Assembly: GCF_041270065.1 (NCBI RefSeq)
Contig: NZ_CP065958.1
Location: 1,674,001 to 1,738,000, forward strand
Source of the DNA: Streptomyces fradiae
GTDB lineage: Bacteria; Actinomycetota; Actinomycetes; Streptomycetales; Streptomycetaceae
Direction of reading: 5' to 3'
Length of the DNA: 64,000 nucleotides
The notes under the pieces were generated by a model. It was not told where the DNA came from and ran no database searches. It was given only the letters and a program-made list of their open reading frames with translations. Within the stretch, counting starts at the first letter, position 1; every line of letters starts with the position of its first letter. Below are positions 29,689 through 37,644 of the stretch, piece after piece. The position numbers and the translations under genes were made by a program.

Positions 29689-30672
29689 GTGACCGTGCTT
29701 GACGACCGTACGACAGCAGCGACGTGGCCGACCGCGTACCCGCAGGGGTACGCGGTCGTCGACGTGGAGACCACCGGCCTCGCCCGCGACGACCGGATAG
29801 TGTCGGCCGGTGTCTACCGCCTGGACGCGCAGGGCAATGTCGAGGACCACTGGTACACCCTGGTCAACCCCGAGCGGGACCCCGGGCCGGTGTGGATCCA
29901 CGGGCTCACCAGCGACCTGCTCGAGGGCGCGCCGCTGTTCCCTGAGATCGTCGAGGAGTTCTCGGCGCGTCTGGAGGGGCGGGTGCTCGTCGCGCACAAC
30001 GCGATGTTCGACTGGCAGATGATCGCCCGGGAGTACGCGCGCGCCGAGGCGACCGCGCCGGTGCGGCAGCGGCTGTGCACCATCGCACTGTCGAAGGAGC
30101 TGGCGCTGCCGCTGCCCAACCACAAGCTGGAGTCCCTTGCCGCGCACTTCGGCGTGGTCCAGCAGCGCGCGCACAACGCCCTGGACGACGCACGGGTGCT
30201 GGCGGAGGCGTTCCGGCCCAGCCTGCACGCGGCGGCCGAGCGGAACGTACGGCTGCCGCTCCTGGAGTGCCGCCCGCTGACCGAGTGGGCGCAGAGCCCG
30301 GAGCGTCCCCGGATCGGCTACCAGGCCTCGGCCTCGTACCGGACGAACACCTGGCGCCCGTCGCGGAAGCGGCCGGCCTGCCCGTATCCCAACCCCGGGC
30401 GGTACGAGTCGGACAAACCGCTCAAGCAGGGCATGCGGGTGGCGTTCTCCGGCGACACCTCCGTCGACCGCGAGCTCCTGGAGGACCGCACGGTCGACGC
30501 CGGGCTGCACGTGGCGAGCAGTGTGTCGCGGCTCACCAGCCTGCTCGTCACCAACGACCCGGACTCCGCCACCGGCAAGACCCTGAAGGCCAAGTCCTTC
30601 GGCACGCCGATCGTCGACGAGGCCGCCTACACCCAGCTGCTTCGGGACGTCGCCCCGGCCGACGACGAGTGA
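29689..30672 (+). CDS. DEDDh-family 3'-5' exonuclease with C-terminal BRCT domain
   Basis: A 327-residue DnaQ-like exonuclease. Exo I DVETTG carries Asp25 and Glu27; Exo II is AHNAMFDW; Exo III is HNALDDAR (DEDDh type). After a linker with a conserved YQASASYRTN segment, a BRCT-like domain occupies about residues 245-322 (GMRVAFSGDTSVDRELLEDR, then SVSRLTSLLVTND). BRCT domains bind DNA ends or phosphopeptides, so this is probably a repair or proofreading-type nuclease acting in the cytosol. GTG 29689 is chosen; a GTG two codons on is also possible. Standalone gene. Confidence 0.9.
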   Translation: MTVLDDRTTAATWPTAYPQGYAVVDVETTGLARDDRIVSAGVYRLDAQGNVEDHWYTLVNPERDPGPVWIHGLTSDLLEGAPLFPEIVEEFSARLEGRVLVAHNAMFDWQMIAREYARAEATAPVRQRLCTIALSKELALPLPNHKLESLAAHFGVVQQRAHNALDDARVLAEAFRPSLHAAAERNVRLPLLECRPLTEWAQSPERPRIGYQASASYRTNTWRPSRKRPACPYPNPGRYESDKPLKQGMRVAFSGDTSVDRELLEDRTVDAGLHVASSVSRLTSLLVTNDPDSATGKTLKAKSFGTPIVDEAAYTQLLRDVAPADDE

Positions 30673-30753
30673 CGGCGGCAGACGGGTGACGGCCGGGCGC
30701 GGGCCGGGCGCGCCGCCCGGTCTTCGTCCGTCCGTCGCACCACCCTGTGGCGC

Positions 30754-30987
30754 ATGGCACGTTGTGAGGTCTGCGGAAACGATTACGGCATGTCCTTCGA
30801 GGTGCACGCGCAGGGCGCGGTGCACGTCTTCGACTGCTTCGCCTGCGCCATCCACCGCATGGCACCCATCTGCGAGCACTGCCGGGTCCAGATCATCGGC
30901 CAGGGCGTCGAGGTCGAGGGCAGCTGGTACTGCGGGGGTCACTGCGCCCGCGCGGAGGGGAGGGTGGGCATCGTCGACAAGGTGTGA
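30754..30987 (+). CDS. Cys-rich zinc-ribbon-like small protein (metallothionein-like)
   Basis: A 77-residue cytosolic protein with paired cysteines through its length: CEVCG at the start, CFAC in the middle with a following His, CEHC, then YCGGHC at the end. This is the pattern of two zinc-ribbon or metallothionein-like sites. ATG 30754. Actinobacterial genomes carry similar small proteins often annotated 'hypothetical' or 'prokaryotic metallothionein'. Function unknown; metal storage or a protein-protein zinc clip are both possible. It lies between the exonuclease and the SURF1 gene on the same strand. Confidence 0.8.
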   Translation: MARCEVCGNDYGMSFEVHAQGAVHVFDCFACAIHRMAPICEHCRVQIIGQGVEVEGSWYCGGHCARAEGRVGIVDKV

Positions 30988-31067
30988 CGAAACAATCCAC
31001 TGGTCGCACGCCCCGGCGGCCGGAACCCCCCTGCGGTGCGCCCCTGGCCAAGTTGTACGGTCTTGGG

Positions 31068-31880
31068 GTGTACCGCTTCCTGTTGTCCCGGCAGTGGGTG
31101 ATCCTCACCCTCGTGGCCCTCGTCCTCATCCCCGTGATGATCGAGCTGGGCTTCTGGCAGTTCCACCGGCACGAGCGCCGGGTCGCCCAGAACGCCCTGA
31201 TCGCGGACAACCTCGCGGCCAGGCCCGTCCCGGTCGAGCAGCTGACCTCCCCCGGGCACACCGTGCCCCGCGCGGACTACTGGCGGCACGTGACCGCCAC
31301 CGGCACCTTCGACACGGCGCACGAGGTCGTGGTGCGCCGGCGCACCTCCTCGGACGACCGGGTCGGCGTGCACGTGCTGTCCCCGCTGGTCCTGAAGGAC
31401 GGCAGGGTCGTCATGGTGAACCGGGGCTGGATCGAGGCCGCCGGCGACCAGCGGTCCTACCCGGACGTGCCGCCCGCGCCGAAGGGCGAGGTGACGGTCA
31501 CCGGCCGGCTGATGGCCGACGAGACCACCGGCGCCAGCGGCATCAAGGACCTCAAGGGCCTGCCGGACCGTCAGGTCATGCTGATCAACAGCAAGCAGCA
31601 GGCCGCCCTGCAGGGCCGCACCGTGCTCGGCGGCTATCTGGAGCAGACCGGCCCCGAGCCGGCCGGCGACACCCCCGAGCTGATCCCGGACCCGGACCAC
31701 GACTCGATCGGCGCGCACATGGCGTACGCGGTCCAGTGGTGGCTGTTCTCGGCCGGTGTGCCGGTCGGCTGGTTCGTCCTGGCGCGGCGCGAGAAGCGCG
31801 ACCGGGAGGCGGCGGCCGGTGCGGCCGACGCGCCGGAGGGGACGGAGGGGACGCCCGCGCCCGCCGGGGCGACCGCCTGA
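31068..31880 (+). CDS. SURF1 family protein (cytochrome oxidase assembly)
   Basis: A 270-residue membrane protein with one helix at each end: about 8-30 (WVILTLVALVLIPVMIELGF) and about 222-245. A large outward domain lies between. It has the SURF1 hallmarks GFWQFHRHERR after the first helix, VMVNRGWIE in the loop domain and YAVQWWLFS in the last helix. SURF1 helps insert haem a into cytochrome oxidase in respiring bacteria. GTG 31068 is the likely start; the in-frame ATG at 30984 would add a non-conserved stretch and overlap the upstream gene by 4 bp. Confidence 0.9.
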   Translation: MYRFLLSRQWVILTLVALVLIPVMIELGFWQFHRHERRVAQNALIADNLAARPVPVEQLTSPGHTVPRADYWRHVTATGTFDTAHEVVVRRRTSSDDRVGVHVLSPLVLKDGRVVMVNRGWIEAAGDQRSYPDVPPAPKGEVTVTGRLMADETTGASGIKDLKGLPDRQVMLINSKQQAALQGRTVLGGYLEQTGPEPAGDTPELIPDPDHDSIGAHMAYAVQWWLFSAGVPVGWFVLARREKRDREAAAGAADAPEGTEGTPAPAGATA

Positions 31881-31963
31881 GCCGACGGGCGGCCCCCTGA
31901 GCGGACGTCCGGCCGTCCGCCCGTCCTGATTGACCGTCCCCGCTTCCGGGAACAGCCCAAAGC

Positions 31964-33742
31964 GTGACGCAACGTATCGACGACTACGCCCTGATCGGCG
32001 ATCTGCAGACCGCCGCGCTCGTCGGCCGCGACGGGTCGGTCGACTGGCTGTGTCTGCCCCGCTTCGACTCCGCCGCCTGCTTCGCCGCCCTGCTCGGCGA
32101 CGAGGACAACGGGCACTGGCGGATCGCCCCCAAGGGCGCCACGACCTGCACGAGCCGCCGGTACGCGGAGGACAGTCTGGTCCTGGAGACCCTCTGGGAA
32201 ACCCGTACGGGCACGGTCAGGGTCACCGACTTCATGCCGCAGCGCGACAAGGCCCCCGATCTCGTCCGGATCATCGAGGGCGTCAGCGGGAGCGTCGAGA
32301 TGAGCGGCGTGCTGCGGCTGCGCTTCGACTACGGCTCGATCGTGCCGTGGGTGCGCCGGGCCGAGGGCCACCGGGTGGCGATCGCCGGGCCCGACTCGGT
32401 GTGGCTGCGCAGCGAACCGCCGGTGAAGACCTGGGGCCAGCAGTTCGCGACCTGCTCCTCCTTCACCGTCGGCGAGGGCGAGAAGGTGGCCTTCGTACTC
32501 ACCTGGCACCCCTCCCACGAGCCGCGCCCCGCCCTGGTCGACCCCTTCGAGGCACTGGAGCAGTCGCTCACCGACTGGCGCGCCTGGGCCGAGCAATGCA
32601 CCTACGAGGGCCCGTACCGGGACGCCGTCGTCCGCTCCCTGATCACCCTGAAGGCGCTCACCTACGCGCCGACCGGCGGGATCGTCGCCGCCCCCACCAC
32701 CTCGCTGCCCGAGGAGCTCGGCGGGGTGCGCAACTGGGACTACCGGGCCTGCTGGCTGCGCGACTCCTCGCTCACCCTCGGCGCGCTGCTGTCCGCCGGA
32801 TACGAGGACGAGGCGGCGGCCTGGCGCGACTGGCTGCTGCGCGCGGTGGCCGGCGACCCGGCCGACCTGCAGATCATGTACGGCCCGGCGGGCGAGCGGC
32901 GGCTGCCCGAGACGACGCTGCCCTGGCTCACCGGCTACGCCGACTCCACCCCCGTACGCACCGGGAACGCGGCGGTGGACCAGCTCCAGCTCGACGTGTA
33001 CGGCGAGGTCCTCGACTCGCTGTGCCGGGCCCGGGAGGCGGGCATCCCGGCCCAGCGGCACGCCTGGAACCTGCAGCTGAGCCTGCTCGGCTTCCTGGAG
33101 TCGACCTGGCGGGAGCCGGACGAGGGCCTGTGGGAGGTGCGCGGCGGGCGCCGGCACTTCGTGCACTCCAAGGTGATGGCCTGGGTGGCGGCGGACCGTG
33201 CGGTGCGCACCCTGGAGGACGATCCGTCGCTGCCGGGGGACGCGGCGCGCTGGCGGGCGATGCGGGACGAGATCCACGCGGAGGTGTGCGCGAAGGGCTT
33301 CGACCCGGAGCGCAACACCTTCACCCAGTCCTACGGCTCGTCCGAGCTGGACGCGGCGACGCTGCTGATCCCCCGGGTGGGCTTCCTGCCGCCGGACGAC
33401 CCGCGGGTGGTGGGCACGGTCGACGCGGTACGGGCGGAGCTGACGCACGACGGCTTCGTGCGCCGCTACTCGACCTCGGGCCCGTCGGTCGACGGGCTGC
33501 CGGGCGAGGAGGGCACCTTCCTGGTGTGCTCGTTCTGGCTGGCGGACGCGCTGCGGCTGACCGGCCGGCTGAAGGAGGCCCGGGAGCTGTTCGACCGGCT
33601 GGTGGGGCTGTGCAGCGACGTGGGGCTGCTGGCCGAGGAGTACGACCCGGCGTCGGGCCGTCAGCTGGGGAACTTCCCGCAGGCCTTCAGCCACATCGGC
33701 CTGGTGGGCACCGCGCTCGCGCTGGCCGCCGAGGAGACGTAG
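31964..33742 (+). CDS. Glycoside hydrolase family 15 protein (glucoamylase/trehalase-like)
   Basis: A 592-residue cytosolic (alpha/alpha)6-barrel enzyme. The N-terminal domain opens IDDYALIGDLQTAALVGRDG and SVDWLCLPRFDS, the standard start of actinobacterial GH15 proteins, some shown to be trehalases. The catalytic barrel has NWDYRACWLRDSS (substrate site) and EEYDPASGRQLGNFPQAFSH, which holds a catalytic Glu. No signal peptide, so it acts on internal glucan or trehalose. GTG 31964. It lies 46 bp before a same-strand SDR gene. Confidence 0.92.
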   Translation: MTQRIDDYALIGDLQTAALVGRDGSVDWLCLPRFDSAACFAALLGDEDNGHWRIAPKGATTCTSRRYAEDSLVLETLWETRTGTVRVTDFMPQRDKAPDLVRIIEGVSGSVEMSGVLRLRFDYGSIVPWVRRAEGHRVAIAGPDSVWLRSEPPVKTWGQQFATCSSFTVGEGEKVAFVLTWHPSHEPRPALVDPFEALEQSLTDWRAWAEQCTYEGPYRDAVVRSLITLKALTYAPTGGIVAAPTTSLPEELGGVRNWDYRACWLRDSSLTLGALLSAGYEDEAAAWRDWLLRAVAGDPADLQIMYGPAGERRLPETTLPWLTGYADSTPVRTGNAAVDQLQLDVYGEVLDSLCRAREAGIPAQRHAWNLQLSLLGFLESTWREPDEGLWEVRGGRRHFVHSKVMAWVAADRAVRTLEDDPSLPGDAARWRAMRDEIHAEVCAKGFDPERNTFTQSYGSSELDAATLLIPRVGFLPPDDPRVVGTVDAVRAELTHDGFVRRYSTSGPSVDGLPGEEGTFLVCSFWLADALRLTGRLKEARELFDRLVGLCSDVGLLAEEYDPASGRQLGNFPQAFSHIGLVGTALALAAEET

Positions 33743-33788
33743 GAGGAGACGTGGGCCGTGTCCTGAGCCCGTGCGGCAGGATGGGTCC

Positions 33789-34544
33789 ATGGATCTTGGA
33801 CTGAAGGACCGTGTGTACGTGGTGACCGGCGCGACCCGCGGGCTCGGGCGGGCGTCGGCGGAGGCGCTGCTCGCCGAGGGCGCGCAGGTGCTGCTGACCG
33901 GGCGTGAGGAGAAGAGCGTCGCCGAGGCGGTGGCCGGCCTCGGGCCGAACGCGGCGGGCGTGGCGGCGGACAATTCCGACCCGGGCACCCCGGAGCGGCT
34001 GATCGCCGAGGCGCGGGCCCGGTTCGGCGGCTTCGACGGCGTGCTGATCAGCGTGGGCGGTCCGGCGCCGGGCTTCGCCGCCGACAACACCGACGAGCAG
34101 TGGGCGGCCGCCTTCGAGACGGTGTTCCTGGGCGCGGTGCGGCTGGCCCGGGCGGCGGCGGAGACGCTGCCGGAGGGCGGGGTCATCGGCTTCGTGCTCT
34201 CGGGTTCGGTGCACGAGCCGATCCCCGGTCTGACCATCTCCAACGGGCTGCGGCCCGGCCTGGCCGGTTTCGCGAAGTCCCTCGCCAACGACCTGGGCCC
34301 GCGCGGCATCCGGGTGGTCGGGCTGCTGCCGAGCCGGATCGACACCGACCGGGTGCGCCAGCTGGACGCGCTGTCCGGGGACGCGGAGGCCTCGCGCACG
34401 GCGAACGAGGCGACGATCCCGCTGCGCCGCTACGGCACCCCGGAGGAGTTCGGCCGCACGGCCGCGTTCCTGCTCTCCCCCGCCGCCTCGTATCTGACGG
34501 GTGTGATGCTGCCGGTGGACGGCGGCGCGCGCAGCGGTTTCTAG
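33789..34544 (+). CDS. SDR-fold protein lacking the canonical Tyr-Lys pair
   Basis: A 251-residue SDR-fold protein. The cofactor motif is normal (TGATRGLG), a variant ISVGGP replaces NNAG, and LSGSV occupies the catalytic Ser position. Where YxxxK is expected the sequence reads SNGLRPGLAGFAKSLA, without Tyr or the spaced Lys. A subfamily of SDRs with this N..R arrangement exists, so it may be a specialised or non-redox member rather than a damaged gene; length and C-terminus (LPVDGGARSGF) are intact. ATG 33789. It converges on the AmaP-like gene. Confidence 0.85.
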   Translation: MDLGLKDRVYVVTGATRGLGRASAEALLAEGAQVLLTGREEKSVAEAVAGLGPNAAGVAADNSDPGTPERLIAEARARFGGFDGVLISVGGPAPGFAADNTDEQWAAAFETVFLGAVRLARAAAETLPEGGVIGFVLSGSVHEPIPGLTISNGLRPGLAGFAKSLANDLGPRGIRVVGLLPSRIDTDRVRQLDALSGDAEASRTANEATIPLRRYGTPEEFGRTAAFLLSPAASYLTGVMLPVDGGARSGF

Positions 34545-34566
34545 CTTCCGAACTTCTGGGAGCTCG

Positions 34567-35154
34567 TCAGGCCACCCGGCGCGCGCGGTGCTTGACCGCG
34601 CGCAGCCGGGCCTCGGTGGGCAGCGCGGGCAGGCCGGTGGAACTCCGGGCGTGGGCGAGGGCCTGGTCGGAGAGGGTGGTCAGGGCGTCGGCCGGGGACG
34701 CGTACGCCTCCAGGAGCAGGGCCACCCGGGTACGCGGGGCGGTGCGGCGGCCGGTGAGCGCGACCCTGGCCCGGGCGACGCCCTCCTGGGCGGTCGCGTC
34801 GGCCTCCAGGACGGTCTCCAGGGCCCGGCCGCGCAGCACGGCCTCCTCACCGTCGCCGCTGTCGACCAGGACCTCGCGGAGCCGGGCGCGGCGGAACTGC
34901 ACGACCAGCCACCACAGGGTGAGCAGCACGATCAGCCCGAGCAGGGCGATGACGACCGGCCACCACCAGCTCTCGGCGCGCCAGTGCTGCCGCTCGGAGC
35001 GGCTGAGCAGCACGTCGTCGGGGCCCGACCAGGGCCACCAGGACGGTACGGACAGGTCGAGGGCGGCCGCGAGCACGGCGCCGCCGCCGACCACGAGCAC
35101 GAGTCCGACGAGGGCGAGCACGGTCCGGTTGACGCGCCGGAGCACCACGGTCAC
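34567..35154 (-). CDS. amaP: Alkaline shock response membrane anchor protein AmaP-like
   Basis: A 195-residue membrane protein with two helices near the start (about 8-32 and 64-90), then a cytosolic domain resembling Asp23 folds (VLVDSGDGEEAVLRGRALE, then RVALTGRRTAP). In Staphylococcus AmaP anchors Asp23 to the membrane during alkaline or envelope stress. GTG 35154 lies 4 bp beyond the preceding stop. It is the last gene of a five-gene minus-strand cluster. The basic C-terminus KHRARRVA is unremarkable. Confidence 0.8.
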   Translation of the reverse strand: MTVVLRRVNRTVLALVGLVLVVGGGAVLAAALDLSVPSWWPWSGPDDVLLSRSERQHWRAESWWWPVVIALLGLIVLLTLWWLVVQFRRARLREVLVDSGDGEEAVLRGRALETVLEADATAQEGVARARVALTGRRTAPRTRVALLLEAYASPADALTTLSDQALAHARSSTGLPALPTEARLRAVKHRARRVA

Positions 35155-35158
35155 CGGG

Positions 35159-35806
35159 TCACCCCTTCCTGGGCGGGCGGGCCACCCGTACCGTCAGGGC
35201 CGGCGGGTGCGCGAGGCCCAGTTCGTCGATGCCGCCGTGGAGGACGGTCTCCAGGTCGGCGTGGACCTCGTCGAGTTCGCGGAAGTGGGAGACGGCCCGG
35301 ACGCCGACCTTGGACCGGCGCATCCTGACCCGTACGGACTGGATGCCGGAGACCTCCATGGCGCGGTCGCGCAGGGCGAGCGCGGCGGCCTCGCGGTCGA
35401 GCCCGGCGCGCACGTCGGCGTGTTCGCGGCGCATCGGCAGCACGGCGCGCAGGCCGGGGGTGAGCGCGAGGACCAGGAGCCAGAGTCCGAGCACCACGGC
35501 GACGCACGCGCCGGCGACCACGACGATGTCGTCGAGCGGGCGGGTGGCGAGGTCGTCGGCGAGGGAGCGGCGCCAGGCCATGGCGGTGTGCTCGGCGCGG
35601 ACGGCGGCGACGTCGTAGAGCAGCAGTCCGGCGGCGCCGAGGAGGACGGCCGCGACGACGGCGGCGGGGATCCGCCGCACGGCCCAGAAGCGGCGTACGG
35701 GCGGTCCGTGGTCCTCGGGGGGCGGGTTCCGGGACGGGTCCTTCTCCAGGACGGGCACGGTCCCGGGGGCCTCGGGATCCGGTCTCTCCTCCGGTCCGGT
35801 GGTCAT
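35159..35806 (-). CDS. DUF6286 membrane protein of the Asp23 cluster
   Basis: A 215-residue protein. A disordered Pro/Glu-rich N-terminus (about 1-40) is followed by two transmembrane helices (about 48-68 and 95-118). A cytosolic alpha/beta domain comes after (VRMRRSKVGVRAVSHFREL, then PALTVRV). I recall this family as DUF6286, a regular neighbour of Asp23/Gls24 genes in Streptomyces. It overlaps the upstream Asp23-like gene by 4 bp. Its build (two helices plus an Asp23-like tail) parallels AmaP, so the two may form one membrane scaffold. Confidence 0.78.
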   Translation of the reverse strand: MTTGPEERPDPEAPGTVPVLEKDPSRNPPPEDHGPPVRRFWAVRRIPAAVVAAVLLGAAGLLLYDVAAVRAEHTAMAWRRSLADDLATRPLDDIVVVAGACVAVVLGLWLLVLALTPGLRAVLPMRREHADVRAGLDREAAALALRDRAMEVSGIQSVRVRMRRSKVGVRAVSHFRELDEVHADLETVLHGGIDELGLAHPPALTVRVARPPRKG

Positions 35807-36186
35807 GCCAGTCGCCCCCGTTTCCGGTCGTGGGCCGTGTGCGCCGAGTGGAGCCGTTCGACGTGTACGGCGACCTCGTGGACCTCGATGCCGGTGAGGT
35901 CCTCCACCCGCCCGCGGACCCGGACGCGCACGGCGCCGCACTGGTGCCCGAGGTCGGCGGGGTAGTCGAGTTCGAGGCTCACCGAGACCCGGGCGACGTC
36001 CCGGTGGACGACGACCGAGGCGTGCGGCGGCTTGCCCTCCCTGGGGACGGTGATCGCCTCGCGGGCCGCCTGCGCGGCGATCTTGGCGACCACCCGGTCG
36101 GCGATCGTGGTCGCGCCGCGGGCGGCGGCGCCGACCGGGTCCGCCCGGTCGGGCCGCGGGTCGAGCAGGTCCGGCACCCGGGTCAC
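35803..36186 (-). CDS. Asp23/Gls24 family envelope stress response protein, second copy
   Basis: A 127-residue cytosolic Asp23-fold protein. It has the family pattern TTIADRVVAKIAAQAAREA, a middle strand pair VARVSVSLELDYPA, and GIEVHEVAVHVERLH at the end. Asp23 proteins are abundant, small and membrane-associated through AmaP in Firmicutes. The gene overlaps the small membrane-protein gene upstream and DUF6286 downstream by 4 bp each, so the cluster is translationally coupled. Confidence 0.86.
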   Translation of the reverse strand: MTRVPDLLDPRPDRADPVGAAARGATTIADRVVAKIAAQAAREAITVPREGKPPHASVVVHRDVARVSVSLELDYPADLGHQCGAVRVRVRGRVEDLTGIEVHEVAVHVERLHSAHTAHDRKRGRLA

Positions 36187-36374
36187 CGCCGCCGGTCGCC
36201 GCGCTCGCGGCCCCGGAAGAAGTCGCCCGGCTCCAGGTCCCCGTCGAGGAACCGTCCGACCACGAAGCCGACCGCGCCGAGGGCGGCGACCAGGACGAAC
36301 GCGCCGAAGCCGCCGAAGTACCCGGCGAAGCCGAGCGCCATGCCGGCCACCAGGCCGACCACCGCCATGCTCAT
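36183..36374 (-). CDS. Small membrane protein in the Asp23 cluster
   Basis: A 63-residue protein: two Gly/Ala-rich hydrophobic segments (about 3-19 and 24-42) and a charged, Arg-rich C-terminal tail (FFRGRERGDRRR). The build matches DUF2273-like small membrane proteins that sit beside asp23/amaP genes in other Gram-positives; I cannot confirm the family from sequence alone. It overlaps the following Asp23-like gene by 4 bp and starts 30 bp after the first Asp23-like gene. Confidence 0.72.
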   Translation of the reverse strand: MSMAVVGLVAGMALGFAGYFGGFGAFVLVAALGAVGFVVGRFLDGDLEPGDFFRGRERGDRRR

Positions 36375-36404
36375 GCTGTGCCCTTTCCGCCGTGCCGCCC
36401 GCGG

Positions 36405-36860
36405 CTACTGGAGCCGCGACTCCGGCTCTTCTTCCTCTTCGTCCGGCAGCTTCACGTCGCTGACGGCGATGTTGACCTCGACGACCTCCAGGCCGGTCAT
36501 GCGCTCGACGGCGGCGATGACGTTCTCGCGCACCGCGCCGGCGACCTCGGTGATGGAGACGCCGTAGTCGACGACGATCTCCAGGTCGAGCGCGGTCTGC
36601 ACCTCGCCGACCTCGGCCTTGACGCCGCGGGTCACACCGCCGGACTTGCCGCCCCCGCCGGGCACCCGCTCGCGCACGGCGCCGAGGGTGCGGGACAGGC
36701 CGCTGCCCATGGCGTGGACGCCGACGACCTCGCGGGCGGCGAGCCCGGCGATCTTCTCGACGACACCGTCCGCGATGGTGGTGCGGCCCCGGGCGGCGGG
36801 ATCGCCGCCGCCGCGCCTGGTCACGGGGTTCTGCTGGTCGGAGTGTGCGTTGTCAGCCAT
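36405..36860 (-). CDS. Asp23/Gls24 family envelope stress response protein, first copy
   Basis: A 151-residue protein with a polar N-terminus, the Asp23 core (TTIADGVVEKIAGLAAREVV, then LDLEIVVDYGVSITEVAGAV), and a strongly acidic tail (DEEEEEPES) at the C-terminus. It leads the minus-strand cluster; ATG 36860 gives MADNAHSDQQ. The core is about 50% like the second copy by eye in its first helix. The acidic tail is unusual for the family and could mediate binding to the Arg-rich tail of the next protein (inference). Confidence 0.88.
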   Translation of the reverse strand: MADNAHSDQQNPVTRRGGGDPAARGRTTIADGVVEKIAGLAAREVVGVHAMGSGLSRTLGAVRERVPGGGGKSGGVTRGVKAEVGEVQTALDLEIVVDYGVSITEVAGAVRENVIAAVERMTGLEVVEVNIAVSDVKLPDEEEEEPESRLQ

Positions 36861-36952
36861 CGCCACCCGTCCTTCCCTGAGGCTTTTGCCTTGTTCGCCC
36901 ACACTAAGGCGGCTTGCCCGGTATCGCGCCGGGGATGCGGCAGGCTGGAGCA

Positions 36953-37591
36953 ATGACGACGGACCGGTTGTTGCCGCTCGGTGAGGCGGCGGACGGCGCG
37001 TGGATCGCGGAGCGGGCGGTACGGGGCGCGCTCCTTGAGGCTGCCCGCGGGGTACGGGGCCTGGCCCCGGACGCCTTGCGGTTCCGGCTCGCGGACGACA
37101 CGGGCGACGCCCCCTTCCCCGTACCGCCGGGCGGGCTGCCGCCCGGGCCGCTGCGGGTGACCCTCGATTTCGCGGCGGTGGCGGGGCGCCCGCTGCCGGA
37201 GCTCGCGGACCGGCTGCGGACCGCGCTGCTCCGTACGGCGGAGGGCTCGCTGGGCCTGGTGGTGGCGGAGGTGGACCTCCGGGTGACGGAGCTGCTCGAC
37301 GCGCTCCCGGATTCCCCGCCGCCCACTGGGCCGCCCGGGCGAACCTCCCCGCCCGCCCCCGACGACCCCGCCGCCCTCGCGGCCCTCGCGGTTCCGGGGG
37401 TGGCGGCCCTGACCGACGCCTTCGGCCCGCCGGTGCTTCGCCTGCCGGACGGCCGGCTACGGGTCGAGGTGGCGGCCGCGGTGACGGAGGACCACCGCGC
37501 CGTCGACACGGCCCGCGCCCTGCGCACGGCCGTGACCGCCGCCGCCCCGGAGGCGACGACGGTCACGGTGGTGGTGTCGGAACTGCGGTGA
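36953..37591 (+). CDS. Asp23-cluster-associated protein, unknown function
   Basis: A 212-residue cytosolic protein, divergent from the Asp23 cluster. The N-terminal half (ERAVRGALLEAARGVRGLAP) and the C-terminal half (AVPGVAALTDAFGPPVLRL, then TTVTVVVSEL) look like two degenerate Asp23-type alpha/beta folds separated by a Pro-rich linker (about 120-140). Similar Streptomyces genes are sometimes labelled 'nucleopolyhedrovirus P10 family', a label I would not rely on. ATG 36953 has TGGAG six nt upstream. Probably part of the same envelope-stress module. Confidence 0.72.
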   Translation: MTTDRLLPLGEAADGAWIAERAVRGALLEAARGVRGLAPDALRFRLADDTGDAPFPVPPGGLPPGPLRVTLDFAAVAGRPLPELADRLRTALLRTAEGSLGLVVAEVDLRVTELLDALPDSPPPTGPPGRTSPPAPDDPAALAALAVPGVAALTDAFGPPVLRLPDGRLRVEVAAAVTEDHRAVDTARALRTAVTAAAPEATTVTVVVSELR

Positions 37592-37644
37592 GACCGCGGG
37601 CGGCTCGGGGCCGGCGCGGCACCGGAGCGCCCGGCCCGGCGGCG

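Noticed and set aside
31634..34399. A 921-codon minus-strand frame over the GH15 and SDR genes
   Set aside because: The plus strand carries complete GH15, SURF1 and SDR proteins; the frame is antisense.
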